Source: Thermoplasmata archaeon (GTDB lineage Archaea > Thermoplasmatota > Thermoplasmata > Thermoplasmatales > Thermoplasmataceae). From it: DNA of 64,000 nucleotides. Made by a program: the position numbers and the translations under genes. Below the pieces are notes generated by a model. It had not been told where the DNA came from, searched no databases, and worked only from the letters and a program-made list of their open reading frames with translations. The DNA lies in assembly GCA_021797735.1 (NCBI GenBank), contig JAJZZE010000024.1:62001-126000 (forward strand), in the 5' to 3' direction. Shown here piece after piece: positions 28,062 through 38,903 of this stretch; positions within the stretch are counted from its first letter, which is position 1; each line of letters begins with the position of its first letter.

Positions 28062-28802
28062 TTATGATTCCATTCTTGGTGCCAGTAAGAACCTTCCTTT
28101 TATTCTTTCTGATGCACCTGAACCCAAACTGAATTCTATATTCAATGGATAATCGCTTTTAAAAGATATTTTTATATCCTCGTTAGACGATATTGACTTT
28201 ACAAGTTTTAATAAATATTCTAGCGGGTAGGATGATTTTATAACTTCCTTGCAAACAAGCTCTTTCAGTAAATCCTTTGGCAGTATCATTTCACTTTCAT
28301 CTGCATCGGAAGCGGATCTTGCTGAAAAACTATCAGAATTTAATGTTAATCTTATCGCATCGGAAACATCTTCGGCAGCCTTTAAACCCCTCTCAAATTC
28401 AGATTTAGGTATAACAACATAGTCATCAGAAACTATCTGTGGAACTCTCGGTGTTGTAATCTGATCATTGTCCAGCAATGATATACTTTTTATTATTGTG
28501 CCGATCTCGAATTTTAATTTATCCTTATCCTTTGTTATGGTCAATGAATCATTTGACGATGATAATCTTATTATTGACCTTACCTTCTCTAAATCAAGAG
28601 ATATTTCCTCCTCACTATCAACATCATACTCGGAAAACACATTTTTAGGTACTTCCAGAGATACCATTGCTACATGTGCTGGATCAACAGCATTAACCGA
28701 CATTCCGTTTACATCCATCTTAAATTTTGCTTCGGTAACAACTGTGCTTAACATATCTACTATGTCCTTAAGGTTTTTTACAGAAATGTTCATTCTTATC
28801 AT
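28062..28802 (-). CDS. pcn: DNA polymerase sliding clamp (PCNA)
   Basis: MNISVKNLKDIVDMLSTVVTEAKFKMDVNGMSVNAVDPAHVAMVSLEVPKNVF; C-terminal FSLGSGASERIKGRFLLAPRMES. Confidence 0.95.
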   Translation of the reverse strand: MIRMNISVKNLKDIVDMLSTVVTEAKFKMDVNGMSVNAVDPAHVAMVSLEVPKNVFSEYDVDSEEEISLDLEKVRSIIRLSSSNDSLTITKDKDKLKFEIGTIIKSISLLDNDQITTPRVPQIVSDDYVVIPKSEFERGLKAAEDVSDAIRLTLNSDSFSARSASDADESEMILPKDLLKELVCKEVIKSSYPLEYLLKLVKSISSNEDIKISFKSDYPLNIEFSLGSGASERIKGRFLLAPRMES

Positions 28803-28972
28803 ATTATCATATGATTAATATGTAGGTTATAAATATTCTTTTTGCTTTTTAAAATTTCAAAAAATATAATTATGGCTGTTACAATAAAAATCCCTTCAAT
28901 TACAGCATATGCAAAAATAATTATAATATACTAAAAAATATTTTTTAGAAAGTATAAAAGTTATAAATGAGA

Positions 28973-30238
28973 TTATTTTATCAGGCCTCTTAATCTCATC
29001 GCATCAGAGACCCTTTTAACCGCAATCATATATGCTGCAGTTCTCGGATCTGTGTTATATTTTTTCTGCATTTCAAGGACATCATGCGTTGCCTTTGTCA
29101 TTTTTGCATCAAGTTTTTTATATACATCCTCTTCTGTCCAGTAATCACCAGTTACATTCTGAACCCATTCGAAATATGAAACTGTTACACCACCGGCATT
29201 TGAGAGGAAATCAGGTAATAACAGAACATTGTTTTTAAAGAATATCTCATCTGCCTCTGGTGTTGATGGCCCATTAGCAAGCTCCAGTATAATCTTTGCT
29301 TTTACCTTTCCTGCATTTTCTCCAGTTAATTGCCCTTCTATTGCGGCCGGTATTAAAACATCAACATCTACTTCCAGCACGTCCTCATCCTTTATATCTT
29401 TTGAGCCTGGGAATTTTTGAACCGAACCTGTTTTTTTCTTATGCTCCAGTAATTTGTCATAATCTATTCCATCTTCCTTGTATATACCGCCTGTGGAATC
29501 TGAAACTGCTACAACCTTTGATCCAAACATTTCCGTTGCAAATTTTACCGCAAATTCACCAGCATTCCCAAAACCCTGAACAGCAACTTTGGCTTTTGAT
29601 AGGTCTATGCCCCTATCCTTTGCACCCTCTCTTAAAACATACATGCCGCCTTTTGCTGTCGCATCTCCTCTTCCAAGTGAGCCACCAACCTCAATGGGTT
29701 TTCCTGTTATTACACCGGGAGCTGAATGCCGCACTATTTTTTCGTATTCGTCCATCATCCATGCCATAATTTGTGGTGTTGTATAAACATCAGGAGCAGG
29801 GACATCTATTTCAGGTCCTATAAAATTGGCAATTGCATCTATATATCCCCTACTTAATCTTTCTAATTCTCCAATACTTAATTTTTTTGGGTCACATATT
29901 ATTCCACCCTTGGCTCCACCCATTGGCAGGTTCAGAAGAGCAGTTTTCCAGGTCATCCATGCAGATAATGCTTTTACCTCTGAAAGATTCTCCTTTATAT
30001 AATACCTTATACCACCTTTCATGGGCCCTCTGGCATTGTTATAATGCACCCTGAAACCAGTAAAAACTTTGGTTTCTCCACTATCCATTTTAACAGGGAT
30101 ACTCACCTGTAAAATTTCTTTAGGAGCGCTCAATTGCTCCAGTGCTTCTTTACTCAAATTCATAACTCCAGCAGCCTTCTCCAGCTGCTCCACAGCTATA
30201 TCAAAAGGATCAAGATCTTCCATTTTGTCACCATACAT
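28973..30238 (-). CDS. gdhA: Glutamate dehydrogenase
   Basis: [63 protein letters not shown]. Confidence 0.96.
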   Translation of the reverse strand: MYGDKMEDLDPFDIAVEQLEKAAGVMNLSKEALEQLSAPKEILQVSIPVKMDSGETKVFTGFRVHYNNARGPMKGGIRYYIKENLSEVKALSAWMTWKTALLNLPMGGAKGGIICDPKKLSIGELERLSRGYIDAIANFIGPEIDVPAPDVYTTPQIMAWMMDEYEKIVRHSAPGVITGKPIEVGGSLGRGDATAKGGMYVLREGAKDRGIDLSKAKVAVQGFGNAGEFAVKFATEMFGSKVVAVSDSTGGIYKEDGIDYDKLLEHKKKTGSVQKFPGSKDIKDEDVLEVDVDVLIPAAIEGQLTGENAGKVKAKIILELANGPSTPEADEIFFKNNVLLLPDFLSNAGGVTVSYFEWVQNVTGDYWTEEDVYKKLDAKMTKATHDVLEMQKKYNTDPRTAAYMIAVKRVSDAMRLRGLIK

Positions 30239-30355
30239 ATATCCATGGGTAGTAGTTTAAATTTTGCCTTAAAACCTAATGTTATGTTTTTATCCAGTAT
30301 TAAATATATAACTTTAATACACTATAAATTTTTATAATATCTAAACATTATAACG

Positions 30356-30856
30356 TTGTTAATTATGGAAGATAGTGAGATAAAAAAAGCATTGGTGGAA
30401 GACAACGAATTATTCACGGTACTGAACCATTTCAACCTTGCAAAACTCGATTATGCAAAAAATATAAAAATATATACAAGCATACCACAGATGAATGTAA
30501 ATATATACATAGATAGGTTATATAATATGGGCTTAATAGAAAAATATCAGGGGTCTTCAGTAAAAAGAACGGAGGCAAAATTGAAAAAAGCAAATGAAGT
30601 TCATAAGCATCACACATATTATAAGATAACAAATAAGGGACATTATATTTTAAAGGATATCAATGAGCGGGAGTACATAAAATATATCTTTATCGACTGT
30701 TTAAAACTACTTGCATTGAAAAGGCTAAGGAAGGAAGAATCTGATGGCAGGGAAAAATTATACAGGATGGGTTTGCTGAATAAAGATTATGATCCGACAC
30801 CTATGGGTGAAGCTGTTTTAGACCTTGCAAGAAGAAGGCAGATAAAAATCTTATAA
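30356..30856 (+). CDS. Winged-helix archaeal protein (DUF2250-like)
   Basis: AKNIKIYTSIPQMNVNIYIDRLYNMGLIEKYQGSSVKRTEAKLKKANEVHKHHTYYKITNKGHYIL; C-terminal YDPTPMGEAVLDLARRRQI. Confidence 0.75.
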   Translation: MLIMEDSEIKKALVEDNELFTVLNHFNLAKLDYAKNIKIYTSIPQMNVNIYIDRLYNMGLIEKYQGSSVKRTEAKLKKANEVHKHHTYYKITNKGHYILKDINEREYIKYIFIDCLKLLALKRLRKEESDGREKLYRMGLLNKDYDPTPMGEAVLDLARRRQIKIL

Positions 30857-30887
30857 ATTTAAATATCCTTTTTATATATAGGATTAA

Positions 30888-30960
30888 GCGATTGTAGTGT
30901 AGCCTGGTATCACAGTGGCTTCCCAAGCCACTAACCCGGGTCCAAATCCCGGCAATCGCA
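30888..30960 (+). tRNA. tRNA-Gly (anticodon CCC)
   Basis: Acceptor GCGATTG/CAATCGC; anticodon stem GTGGC/GCCAC with loop TTCCCAA; T-arm CCGGGTCCAAATCCCGG. Confidence 0.93.
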
Positions 30961-31072
30961 TCACCGTAAAAGTTTAATGCGTATATCATAAAAATAGATA
31001 ATTATCCCTATTCCATTATATACCGTCAACCCACTTTTTATAATATAAAAATAATATCATATAATTTATAGA

Positions 31073-31447
31073 TTATATTACAATAAAAATAAAATTAAAA
31101 TTCTTTATTAAGAGATTCTTTAGCCTGAAGTTAACCCATAGTTTCATACTATGGCGGAAATAAGCCGCCAGGAATTTCGTATAATTTTTCTTTCTGACCC
31201 TGTGATCTACTACCTGAGAGTGGGATTTATGTGTATCCCATACATATGAGATATATGACATTGATTGTAAAAAAGGTAAATATGCGGGACAAAAACAGCT
31301 ATTATAAGCCTGTTGACGGGAGAATTGTATAATACTTGCCGGTAACATAAATAATACGCTATATCTAGGTGAAAACATGAAAATATAGTGAATTATACAA
31401 AAGTAAATGAATAACCACCTATTTTCGCCATAGGTTTTTTGGTACAC
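31073..31447 (-). pseudogene. Transposase relic whose tail is the third copy of the ...QAKESLNKEF* element
   Basis: Tail reads (frame) LQAKESLNKEF*; the degenerate ORF upstream contains RKKNYTKFLAAYFRHSMKLWVNFRLKNLL. Non-coding flank 30967-31030 matches 424-485. Confidence 0.45.
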
Positions 31448-31721
31448 CTATAAAAGTTTGAAATCTGATTTGGGTTTATAGTACCTGACATAAATGATAC
31501 CCTGTCATGGAACTAAACCCTGATCCTGTGTTTTTCCATCCGCAAGGTTGTATATGGACTGCAGGAACAGTGTCTTAACCGTGGTTACAGAATTAATGAA
31601 TTAATATTGGAAGGTGGAATAGATTTTTAGGAGAAGCCATCCATATTGTGCACCAGTATACATGCGGAAAGTCTGAATTCTAAGGTACATTTAAATATAT
31701 GAATGTGATATATAACAGTAG

Positions 31722-31795
31722 CGTTAATGGCCAGTCGGCCACTAGAAACGGTGATGGGGAGGGTTCCCCTCTAGCCGCTTCGATTCAAGTTTAAG
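31722..31795 (+). pseudogene. TnpB (IS200/IS605) C-terminal tail relic
   Basis: SVNGQSATRNGDGEGSPLAASIQV* resembles TnpB extreme C-termini. Confidence 0.4.
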
Positions 31796-32045
31796 GAAAT
31801 ATTTTGATGCCAGAGCCAATAGAGGTAGTTCCTGCATTTGGTTTATCAAACTTATTATAAATTTGGTTAAAATAACCTTTCCAGGTGGCTTTTTTTATTG
31901 GATTTTGATTCGTCATGTAGTTTCTCCTGACACAGTAAGCTACGCAATCGACTATTTGTGATAGGTTTCGCCATTTTGAATCTGTAAAGAGCGGGTCCTC
32001 TATAAGGTAATCGATATGATCATGCATAGTCCCATTGTAGGGCAC
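31791..32045 (-). pseudogene. DUF3800-like protein, C-terminal fragment
   Basis: DPLFTDSKWRNLSQIVDCVAYCVRRNYMTNQ...YFNQIYNKF...GSGIKIFP parallels the DUF3800 C-terminus (..DS..s.liQiADfIAyavrR..). Confidence 0.45.
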
Positions 32046-32183
32046 CCACTAATGCAATATCTTGGAATGGTTCTAAATTTTAAAAACGATACTGCATCTG
32101 TGTAACTCATTCTCCCTTTGCCTTAATTTCGATAGAGAAAACTATAGTTTTTTGCCTGAAAATCTGAAAAAGGAGCACACGCT

Positions 32184-32440
32184 CATGCCGTGCAAATTCT
32201 CCCTTCCACTGGAATTAAAATGGAAGAACACAGTGAAGGATTTTATTCTTGATACTATGTTCTACCTGGAAGAGTATCGCTAGAGAAACAATTCTGAATC
32301 AGGATTTGCAAGAAGATGTTTGGATGGAATATTGCCCAGAAGAGATGAGGTAGGATAAATAATGCATTATTCTGCACCTGCCTCTGGCACAATTCGTTCA
32401 ATATCGGTATATTTTAGAATTGTGCCCCACACTTTAAGAT
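32184..32440 (+). pseudogene. DDE transposase relic
   Basis: Interrupted reading MPCKFSLPLELKWKNTVKDFILDTMFYLEEYR*RNNSESGFARRCLDGILPRRDEVG*IMHYS resembles a transposase C-terminal YRWR.ESvFs..KR..g.....r region. Confidence 0.4.
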
Positions 32441-32473
32441 TTTAAAACGTTTGTATATAATGTATTGAATATG

Positions 32474-32561
32474 TGCCGGGGTCGGGGATTGAACCCGAGA
32501 CCTTCGGATTTCTCAGCATAAACTTATGAGTCCGACGCTCTTCCAACTGAGCCACCCCGGC
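32474..32561 (-). tRNA. tRNA-Met (CAT, elongator type) with ~15-nt intron in the anticodon loop
   Basis: Acceptor GCCGGGG/CCCCGGC. Between stem halves TCGGA and TCCGA lie 22 nt, CTCATAAGTTTATGCTGAGAAA; removing ~15 nt leaves a 7-nt loop with CAT. Confidence 0.9.
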
Positions 32562-32568
32562 TCTTATC

Positions 32569-33198
32569 TCAGTTAGAAACCGGTTCTTCGGTTTCATGCT
32601 GAACAATTTCTGGTGCTTCTTTTCCGAGAACCTCGGTTTTTCTTATTTCTATCTTCCTTATAGGATATACATTTTTTAATGAATTTACAAGTTCATTATA
32701 AACTTCATCACCTATAACATACAATGCAAATTCACCAAGTTCCATGGTTGACGATTTCTGTACAATATAGTCTACAATAGTATTTCTTACCTCTATCCTT
32801 TTTGTATCTGTTAATTTTGCATCTGCAACAAGAACAAGCTTTACAGCAATTTTGTATAAATCCTTTGTTTTGATATTCGTTATAATATCAATTCTTTCCT
32901 TTCTTCTTCTTACCATTCTTCTTACAGTATCCCCACTCATCTCATGTCCAGTAAAAACCGTTGAACACTTTTTGCCTATAACATCATCAACCTTAAAAAT
33001 AACCATTGAACTTGATTTTTTAAAGTTACCCGTAAAATCTGATACAGGAACCGCAATTGTTCTATTTACCATATACTTTGGGTTAGAACCGGGACTTAAC
33101 CCTATCTCTTTCTCACCGAAATACGAAGGTGCAACTATGGTGTACCACGCTTTCTCCTTCCATTTATCCTTAGTGCTTGATTTTCTTTTATCTGCCAT
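32569..33198 (-). CDS. rps3ae: 30S ribosomal protein S3Ae
   Basis: KWKEKAWYTIVAPSYFGEKEIGLSPGSNPKYMVNRTIAVPVSDFTGNFKK; GHEMSGDTVRRMVRRRKERID. Confidence 0.96.
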   Translation of the reverse strand: MADKRKSSTKDKWKEKAWYTIVAPSYFGEKEIGLSPGSNPKYMVNRTIAVPVSDFTGNFKKSSSMVIFKVDDVIGKKCSTVFTGHEMSGDTVRRMVRRRKERIDIITNIKTKDLYKIAVKLVLVADAKLTDTKRIEVRNTIVDYIVQKSSTMELGEFALYVIGDEVYNELVNSLKNVYPIRKIEIRKTEVLGKEAPEIVQHETEEPVSN

Positions 33199-33462
33199 TC
33201 AATCCCTCTTATGCATTAAATTTAACATATTAGTGAAACACATTATCACTTATAAATTTATAACATTTTCGAATTTCTACATTATTGTGAGATACTTATA
33301 GTTTTTTAATGCCAAATCCTGTGATACTGTTAACCCTTAATTTTACATAAACGGATGGTCAGCGGGATTGGGTGAAATTAATCCCTGGAGGAAGAGCCCG
33401 GCATCAAAATAAAGGTTGAACGGCTGATAAACCCTGGAGGGTAATTATGATACGTCCACGAC

Positions 33463-34704
33463 TCATCTATTTACTGCTGATGTCATGCAGTGTGCCCCAC
33501 CATACCCTCCGGTTAATTCACTTAAATCCATCTTTATAAAATCTACACCATAATCCTCTATTCCCTTATTTTCCGGGAATAGTTTATTATTTTTTATATC
33601 CATATCCTTTAAAACCCTACTTTTTGTTTCACCATCGAATATATTTTCCCTCAATAATTTTTTGATAACCTTCTCAGAATCTACAGCTATAATTTTATTG
33701 TTTGATAGTGTTAAAAAATTTGATGAATATGACAGCTGTTCACTTATACCCAGATTTATTATACTATAATCCTTACTTTTTAGATAGTCATATAATGTTG
33801 TTTCATTCAGATAACCATAACCATCACTATTTTTTGCATATACCCTGACCTTTGCAATTTTCGATAATTCAATTGATGTTATTGCAATACCTTTGGCGGG
33901 AATATTAAAATACGTATCCAGGTGCATATTTACCATTAAATCCCGGTTCTTCATAAAACCATAAACAGGGTTATATACCAGTGCTATTTCATCAAAATTA
34001 ATAACGCCTGATTCTATAGCAGAAAATGCACCCTCCTCATTTGTTCTACTGCCCACGCCTATTAAGGCAAAGTCCCCCGCAGGCATAAAGTCGCCGCCCT
34101 CAAAATATCCTTTATCTATTTTTTTAACAGTCTCCTTGAAAATATCCCTGAAAACAAAGGATGTTATATCTGTTTCCTTTTTACGCTGGTTCATTCTCAT
34201 ATTGCCTATCAGTACACCGTCTGAAATTGCCTGCTGATCCCTCATAAAATATAAATTGGCCAGTGGTATGTTTGAATAAACTGTGGGATATTCTATGCCT
34301 GAAACATATTCCTTCAGGTCTATTGATAATTCCAGTATAAGAGCCTGGAATAAGGATTCTGAATCTATATAATCTATATTTTTCATTAAATCATTGTTTG
34401 CCATTTCCATGGATTCTTTTGTACCGTAGAAATGTATTAATGATAAAACCTTCTTTTCGAGTTTACGCCGGAAATCACTTGAATTATCGGCTGTTTTTAC
34501 TATTAACTCATCTAATAAATGTGTTTTTATTCCATTTTCCTTTAAAATATTTTCCAGTTCTTTATGCTCCTCCAATGCCTTATTATAATTAAATGGCCTC
34601 TCAAATAGAAATGCCTTTGGTGCAAACATGGCATAAGTTATCTCTGTTCCTGGCCTGTGCATTATAACCTCATTTAATCTGTCCCATTCAGCCTTTATTC
34701 TCAT
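33463..34704 (-). CDS. arcA: Arginine deiminase
   Basis: EWDRLNEVIMHRPGTE, NLYFMRDQQAI, FEGGDFM, MNMHLDT-like VNMHLDTYFNI, C-terminal GGYGGAHCMTSAVNR with catalytic Cys. Confidence 0.93.
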   Translation of the reverse strand: MRIKAEWDRLNEVIMHRPGTEITYAMFAPKAFLFERPFNYNKALEEHKELENILKENGIKTHLLDELIVKTADNSSDFRRKLEKKVLSLIHFYGTKESMEMANNDLMKNIDYIDSESLFQALILELSIDLKEYVSGIEYPTVYSNIPLANLYFMRDQQAISDGVLIGNMRMNQRKKETDITSFVFRDIFKETVKKIDKGYFEGGDFMPAGDFALIGVGSRTNEEGAFSAIESGVINFDEIALVYNPVYGFMKNRDLMVNMHLDTYFNIPAKGIAITSIELSKIAKVRVYAKNSDGYGYLNETTLYDYLKSKDYSIINLGISEQLSYSSNFLTLSNNKIIAVDSEKVIKKLLRENIFDGETKSRVLKDMDIKNNKLFPENKGIEDYGVDFIKMDLSELTGGYGGAHCMTSAVNR

Positions 34705-34737
34705 TATAAAGTAATCACTTTGATGTTAAAATCTTTT

Positions 34738-35733
34738 TCATAAAGAAAAATAGTGCTCATTATACTTATATAAATAAATTTCCTGGGAATCGAATAACTG
34801 TTTTACGGTCATTATTTTATAATTTTTTGAATTCATTATCTGGGTTTCATTACTGTCAGCAGATATTATTATAAATTTATCCTTTTCAGGTATTCTGTGT
34901 ATTACATCAAATGATTTCCTGAAAAAATCCTTGGAATTCAGATTCAGTAAATTATTATTTTTAATGTCAAGTAACTCAATATTGTTGGGAGTTATTGATT
35001 TTACCATATAATATAATTTATCATAAATAACAGACCCTTTCACCAGGTCAAGTATCCTTATTAAATGCGTATACCTGAATAGATCCTTGCCATCCTTTCT
35101 TCCAGCAATAGATTTCGTTATTTTTACCGTTGAAAAATAATCGTGCTCCATAATTTTATCTATTTTTATTGCGTCCTCCTTTTTGCCTAAATAAATATCA
35201 AGCCCTTCCCTGAGTTTGTCAACCTTTGAAACAAAGGAATTTGGATCGGTCTTATTAATATGCTTTATAAAATCCACAATTTCTTTTTTTGCATCATCCA
35301 GTATGCCGTCATATTCAGTGGTAAATGTTCTTAACTGTATTACACCCTCATAATATGAACCTGTAAATTTATTGCACACCGGGCAACTTTCCTTTGTTGC
35401 CTTTAAATCCAACCTTACATCTTTTTCAACTTCACCAAGATTTCTATCATCAACAATTAAATTCATCAATATTTCATCATCCAAAATTTCAAAGGTATTT
35501 ACTGATTTTATCCTATCAACTTTTTCTGTTTTTATGTGTGATATTGCATTTCTTTTTATACTGTCATCTATACTGTTATAATACCATTTTTTATTTAATC
35601 TCACTGAGCCACATTTAGGGCATTCAGTAATTTCCATTTTTTCGGTTTTTAACCTGATCTTGCTGGATAAACAATCCCTGCATAAACCAAATTTATATGC
35701 ATCGTTTATACCACATACTATACACTTCATCAT
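34738..35733 (-). CDS. NMD3 family ribosome-associated protein
   Basis: N-terminal zinc knuckles CIVCGINDAYKFGLCRDC and CPKCGSVRLNKKWY, later CPVCNKFTGSYYEGVIQLR. Confidence 0.93.
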   Translation of the reverse strand: MMKCIVCGINDAYKFGLCRDCLSSKIRLKTEKMEITECPKCGSVRLNKKWYYNSIDDSIKRNAISHIKTEKVDRIKSVNTFEILDDEILMNLIVDDRNLGEVEKDVRLDLKATKESCPVCNKFTGSYYEGVIQLRTFTTEYDGILDDAKKEIVDFIKHINKTDPNSFVSKVDKLREGLDIYLGKKEDAIKIDKIMEHDYFSTVKITKSIAGRKDGKDLFRYTHLIRILDLVKGSVIYDKLYYMVKSITPNNIELLDIKNNNLLNLNSKDFFRKSFDVIHRIPEKDKFIIISADSNETQIMNSKNYKIMTVKQLFDSQEIYLYKYNEHYFSL

Positions 35734-35780
35734 TTAATCATTACAATGAAATATTTAACCATTGAGTGCCAGTGGTTTTA

Positions 35781-37694
35781 TTATGATATTAATTTTTTTA
35801 ACCCCGTAATATCCTTTATTATAAAGCACTTATTTTCGTCACATACATTTATCTCACTATTGCTGGATTTAATGAGATAATGGTTATAGGGATAAGTGGA
35901 TTTTAAATAATTTATTACCTCTTCATTGCCCGTATCTATTTTATAATAATTAAGGATTTTAAAAAATGCTGAAACTGTATGGGAAAAGAACATTGGCTCC
36001 CTGTTCAGGTCATTGTATATGTTTTTTAAAGATTTGTCTATGACATCATAATAACCTCCATTGATATAGTTTAATATTACAAGGTTATCTATTTCAGTTG
36101 AAAATCCTGAAGGTATAGCGTTATCATAAGTTTCCTTTAATTTTACTATTATGTTACTGCCACTTTCATAGAACCCCCCATTTAATTTATCATAGAAGTT
36201 GTTTTTTACATAACGGTTTAAATCACCTGCATATTTTAGGTATATTTCATTCAGAGTTGCCTCATATAGCTCCAGCAATCCTGAGGACAGAAATGCATAG
36301 TCATCTAAAAATCCCTCTATGGAAACATCACCGTCACGGTATCTGTGATATAACACATCATTTCTGTACATGTTATTCATTATAAAATCCGCTGCTTTTT
36401 CAGCATAATCTAGCATTTCCTTATCATTAAAGATCATTGAGGCTATTGATAATGATTTTATTATCAAGCCATTAACATCAGATAATATTTTATCGTCCTT
36501 CAATGGTTTTATTCTTTTATTTCTCTCATCGTACAGTTTCTTTAGGTCTTCGTTTATCTTTTTATTGTACCCGTTATCTGAATTTTCCTTTAAATACAGT
36601 ATGTTTTTGCCTGTTGCCCTATAATTATTATCGAAGAAATTGCCTTTGTTTGTTACATTAAATAAATCAATAAATTCATCATCCGTAATTCTTTTTATCT
36701 CATCATATGCCCATGTATAATATTTGCCCTCTTCGTTTTCTGAATCTGCGTCTATAGCAGTATAGAATGCCTTGTTAAACATTTCATTTTTTAAAAAAGT
36801 GAATATTTCGTAAACAACATCCCTATAAAATTTATTTTTTGTTATAGAATATGCATAGGTATATGCCATTATAGCCATTGCCTGATCATAACCCATCTTT
36901 TCAAAATGTGGTATCCTCCACAGGGAATCCGTTGAATATCTATGGAAACCATAGCCAACATGGTCATATATACCACCAATATACATTTTTTTCAGTGTAT
37001 TTTCTACCATAGCCAGTGCTTTATTACTATTATATCTTTTATAATAGTTCATTAAAAATATTAAATGCTGGAATGAGGGGAATTTGGGAGATGAACCAAA
37101 ACCACCGTATTCATTATCATAATTATTTTCCATTGATTTAAATGTTTTCTGTATTACATCCTCATAATTTATTTCCCTGTTTTCGTATTTTATATTTTCA
37201 TGGGATTCCAGTGCAGCTATAACCTTATTGCCATTTTCTTCCAGTTCATTTCTCTTATTTTTCCACAGATCATTTATATTATTACATAAATCTATCATGC
37301 CTATCATATTATTTCTTGAATTCCTGGGTATATATGTAAATGCAAATATGGGTTTTTTATCAGGTGTTAATATAATATTTAATGGCCATCCTCCACTGCC
37401 TGTCATCATCTGGCTCATTGTCATATAAATATTATCTATATCTGGTCTTTCTTCCCTGTCAACCTTAATGCAGACAAATGTGTTATTAAGCTTTTCAGCT
37501 ACTTCATTGTCTGTAAAGCTTTCATTTTCCATAACGTGGCACCAGTGGCATGTCGAATAGCCTATGCTCAAAAATACCGGTTTATTCTCATTTTTAGCCC
37601 TGTTAAACGCCTCATCTCCCCAGGGATACCAGTCTACAGGGTTATCTGAATGTTCAAGTAAATATGGACTTTTTTCACTTTTTAGTTTATTCAT
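35781..37694 (-). CDS. Thioredoxin-domain DUF255 protein (YyaL/SSP411 family)
   Basis: [75 protein letters not shown]. Confidence 0.97.
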   Translation of the reverse strand: MNKLKSEKSPYLLEHSDNPVDWYPWGDEAFNRAKNENKPVFLSIGYSTCHWCHVMENESFTDNEVAEKLNNTFVCIKVDREERPDIDNIYMTMSQMMTGSGGWPLNIILTPDKKPIFAFTYIPRNSRNNMIGMIDLCNNINDLWKNKRNELEENGNKVIAALESHENIKYENREINYEDVIQKTFKSMENNYDNEYGGFGSSPKFPSFQHLIFLMNYYKRYNSNKALAMVENTLKKMYIGGIYDHVGYGFHRYSTDSLWRIPHFEKMGYDQAMAIMAYTYAYSITKNKFYRDVVYEIFTFLKNEMFNKAFYTAIDADSENEEGKYYTWAYDEIKRITDDEFIDLFNVTNKGNFFDNNYRATGKNILYLKENSDNGYNKKINEDLKKLYDERNKRIKPLKDDKILSDVNGLIIKSLSIASMIFNDKEMLDYAEKAADFIMNNMYRNDVLYHRYRDGDVSIEGFLDDYAFLSSGLLELYEATLNEIYLKYAGDLNRYVKNNFYDKLNGGFYESGSNIIVKLKETYDNAIPSGFSTEIDNLVILNYINGGYYDVIDKSLKNIYNDLNREPMFFSHTVSAFFKILNYYKIDTGNEEVINYLKSTYPYNHYLIKSSNSEINVCDENKCFIIKDITGLKKLIS

Positions 37695-37818
37695 TATTTA
37701 TAATTAAATTTCTGTATACAAAATTATTGTATTTTTAAAAGCAAATATGGTTATTACGAAATATAAATATGCTTTTGGTATCAATAAAATTATAAACATA
37801 ATAATGATATATCAATAA

Positions 37819-38391
37819 ATGAATTATGTTTTATTAATAAGGCACGGTGAAAGTTATACGAATAGAACCGGTATACTTTCCAGTGAATTAAATAAATATA
37901 GATTAACAGACACTGGAGTGGACCAGGTCACATTTACAGGTGAGCAATTAAGAGGCTTAAAATTTGATGGAATTATTTCAAGCCCTATTTTACGCGCAGT
38001 ACAAACCGCAAATATAATTTCACAGTACCTAGTTTTAGAGGTAAAGGTGGATAGCAGGGCTATAGAGTCTAATTTCGGTGAATATAATGGCAAAAGAATA
38101 GAGGAAATACCTGATAAAAAAAGGGAGGAACTTGGTATGGAATCATTTGAGTCTCAGAAGAATAGAATGATTGATCTGATAAACTCATACGATGGCAATT
38201 ATATAGTTGTTAGCCATGCTTTTCCAATAAGATGTGCATTATCATATTATTTAAATCTGAATGAGGAGGAAAGCTTTGGCATTGATATAAGGTATGCATC
38301 AATGAGCCTTGTAAACAGCAGTAAAAAGAAGATTTTATCTATAGGATCGTTACTTCTAACCGAGAAAATAAAAAATATTTTTACGGCTTAA
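37819..38391 (+). CDS. Histidine phosphatase (phosphoglycerate mutase-like)
   Basis: VLLIRHGESYTNRTG; ISSPILRAVQTANII; VVSHAFPIRCAL. Confidence 0.93.
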   Translation: MNYVLLIRHGESYTNRTGILSSELNKYRLTDTGVDQVTFTGEQLRGLKFDGIISSPILRAVQTANIISQYLVLEVKVDSRAIESNFGEYNGKRIEEIPDKKREELGMESFESQKNRMIDLINSYDGNYIVVSHAFPIRCALSYYLNLNEEESFGIDIRYASMSLVNSSKKKILSIGSLLLTEKIKNIFTA

Positions 38392-38776
38392 CCGGCTTTC
38401 CGTGGGGGCATTTTTCCGGGCTTCCAATATTCACAAGTAATTTTTCAATAGATTTTTTATCCATGAGATAATCGATTTTTTCTATTTCTGAGCATGCTTC
38501 ATCGGAATTTACACCGCTTTCCGTGAATATTATTTCCATTGTTCTATGGGCTGTCATAATATCACCGTATATCCTATCCCCATAATTCGTTAAGGATATT
38601 ACACCATTATTTTTTTGCAGAATTCTCTTTGAAATTAACCGGTTTACAAGTTCATGGGCCGTTGGAGCTTTGATATTAAGCATTTCAGCTATATTAAATA
38701 ATCTTACAGGTAAACTGAAATTATCGTGTAATGAGATTATACAGTCTCTCTCCTTTTTTGTAATAACACTCTCCAT
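38381..38776 (-). CDS. DtxR/MntR-family metal-dependent regulator
   Basis: HTH LFNIAEMLNIKAPTAHELVNRLISKRILQKNNG.ISLTNYGDRI; metal-binding-like residues; C-terminal SPEKCPHGKPV. Confidence 0.88.
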   Translation of the reverse strand: MESVITKKERDCIISLHDNFSLPVRLFNIAEMLNIKAPTAHELVNRLISKRILQKNNGVISLTNYGDRIYGDIMTAHRTMEIIFTESGVNSDEACSEIEKIDYLMDKKSIEKLLVNIGSPEKCPHGKPVKP

Positions 38777-38903
38777 AATATTAGTAGTATGCTAAAATAT
38801 ATAAATATATCTATTATCGTTATAGAATAATAGTTATAGATTAAATCCGTATTGTTTATAAATAGGAATTATAAATTTTATAAAAAATGGAAATGAATAT
38901 TTA

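Noticed and set aside
29032-30260. Several plus-strand ORFs opposite glutamate dehydrogenase
   Set aside because: Shadow ORFs of gdhA; Pro/Leu/His-rich composition typical of antisense frames.
33300-33460. GC-richer intergenic stretch beside arcA as a possible structured RNA
   Set aside because: No convincing stem set or known RNA signature by eye; may be an insertion-sequence scar.
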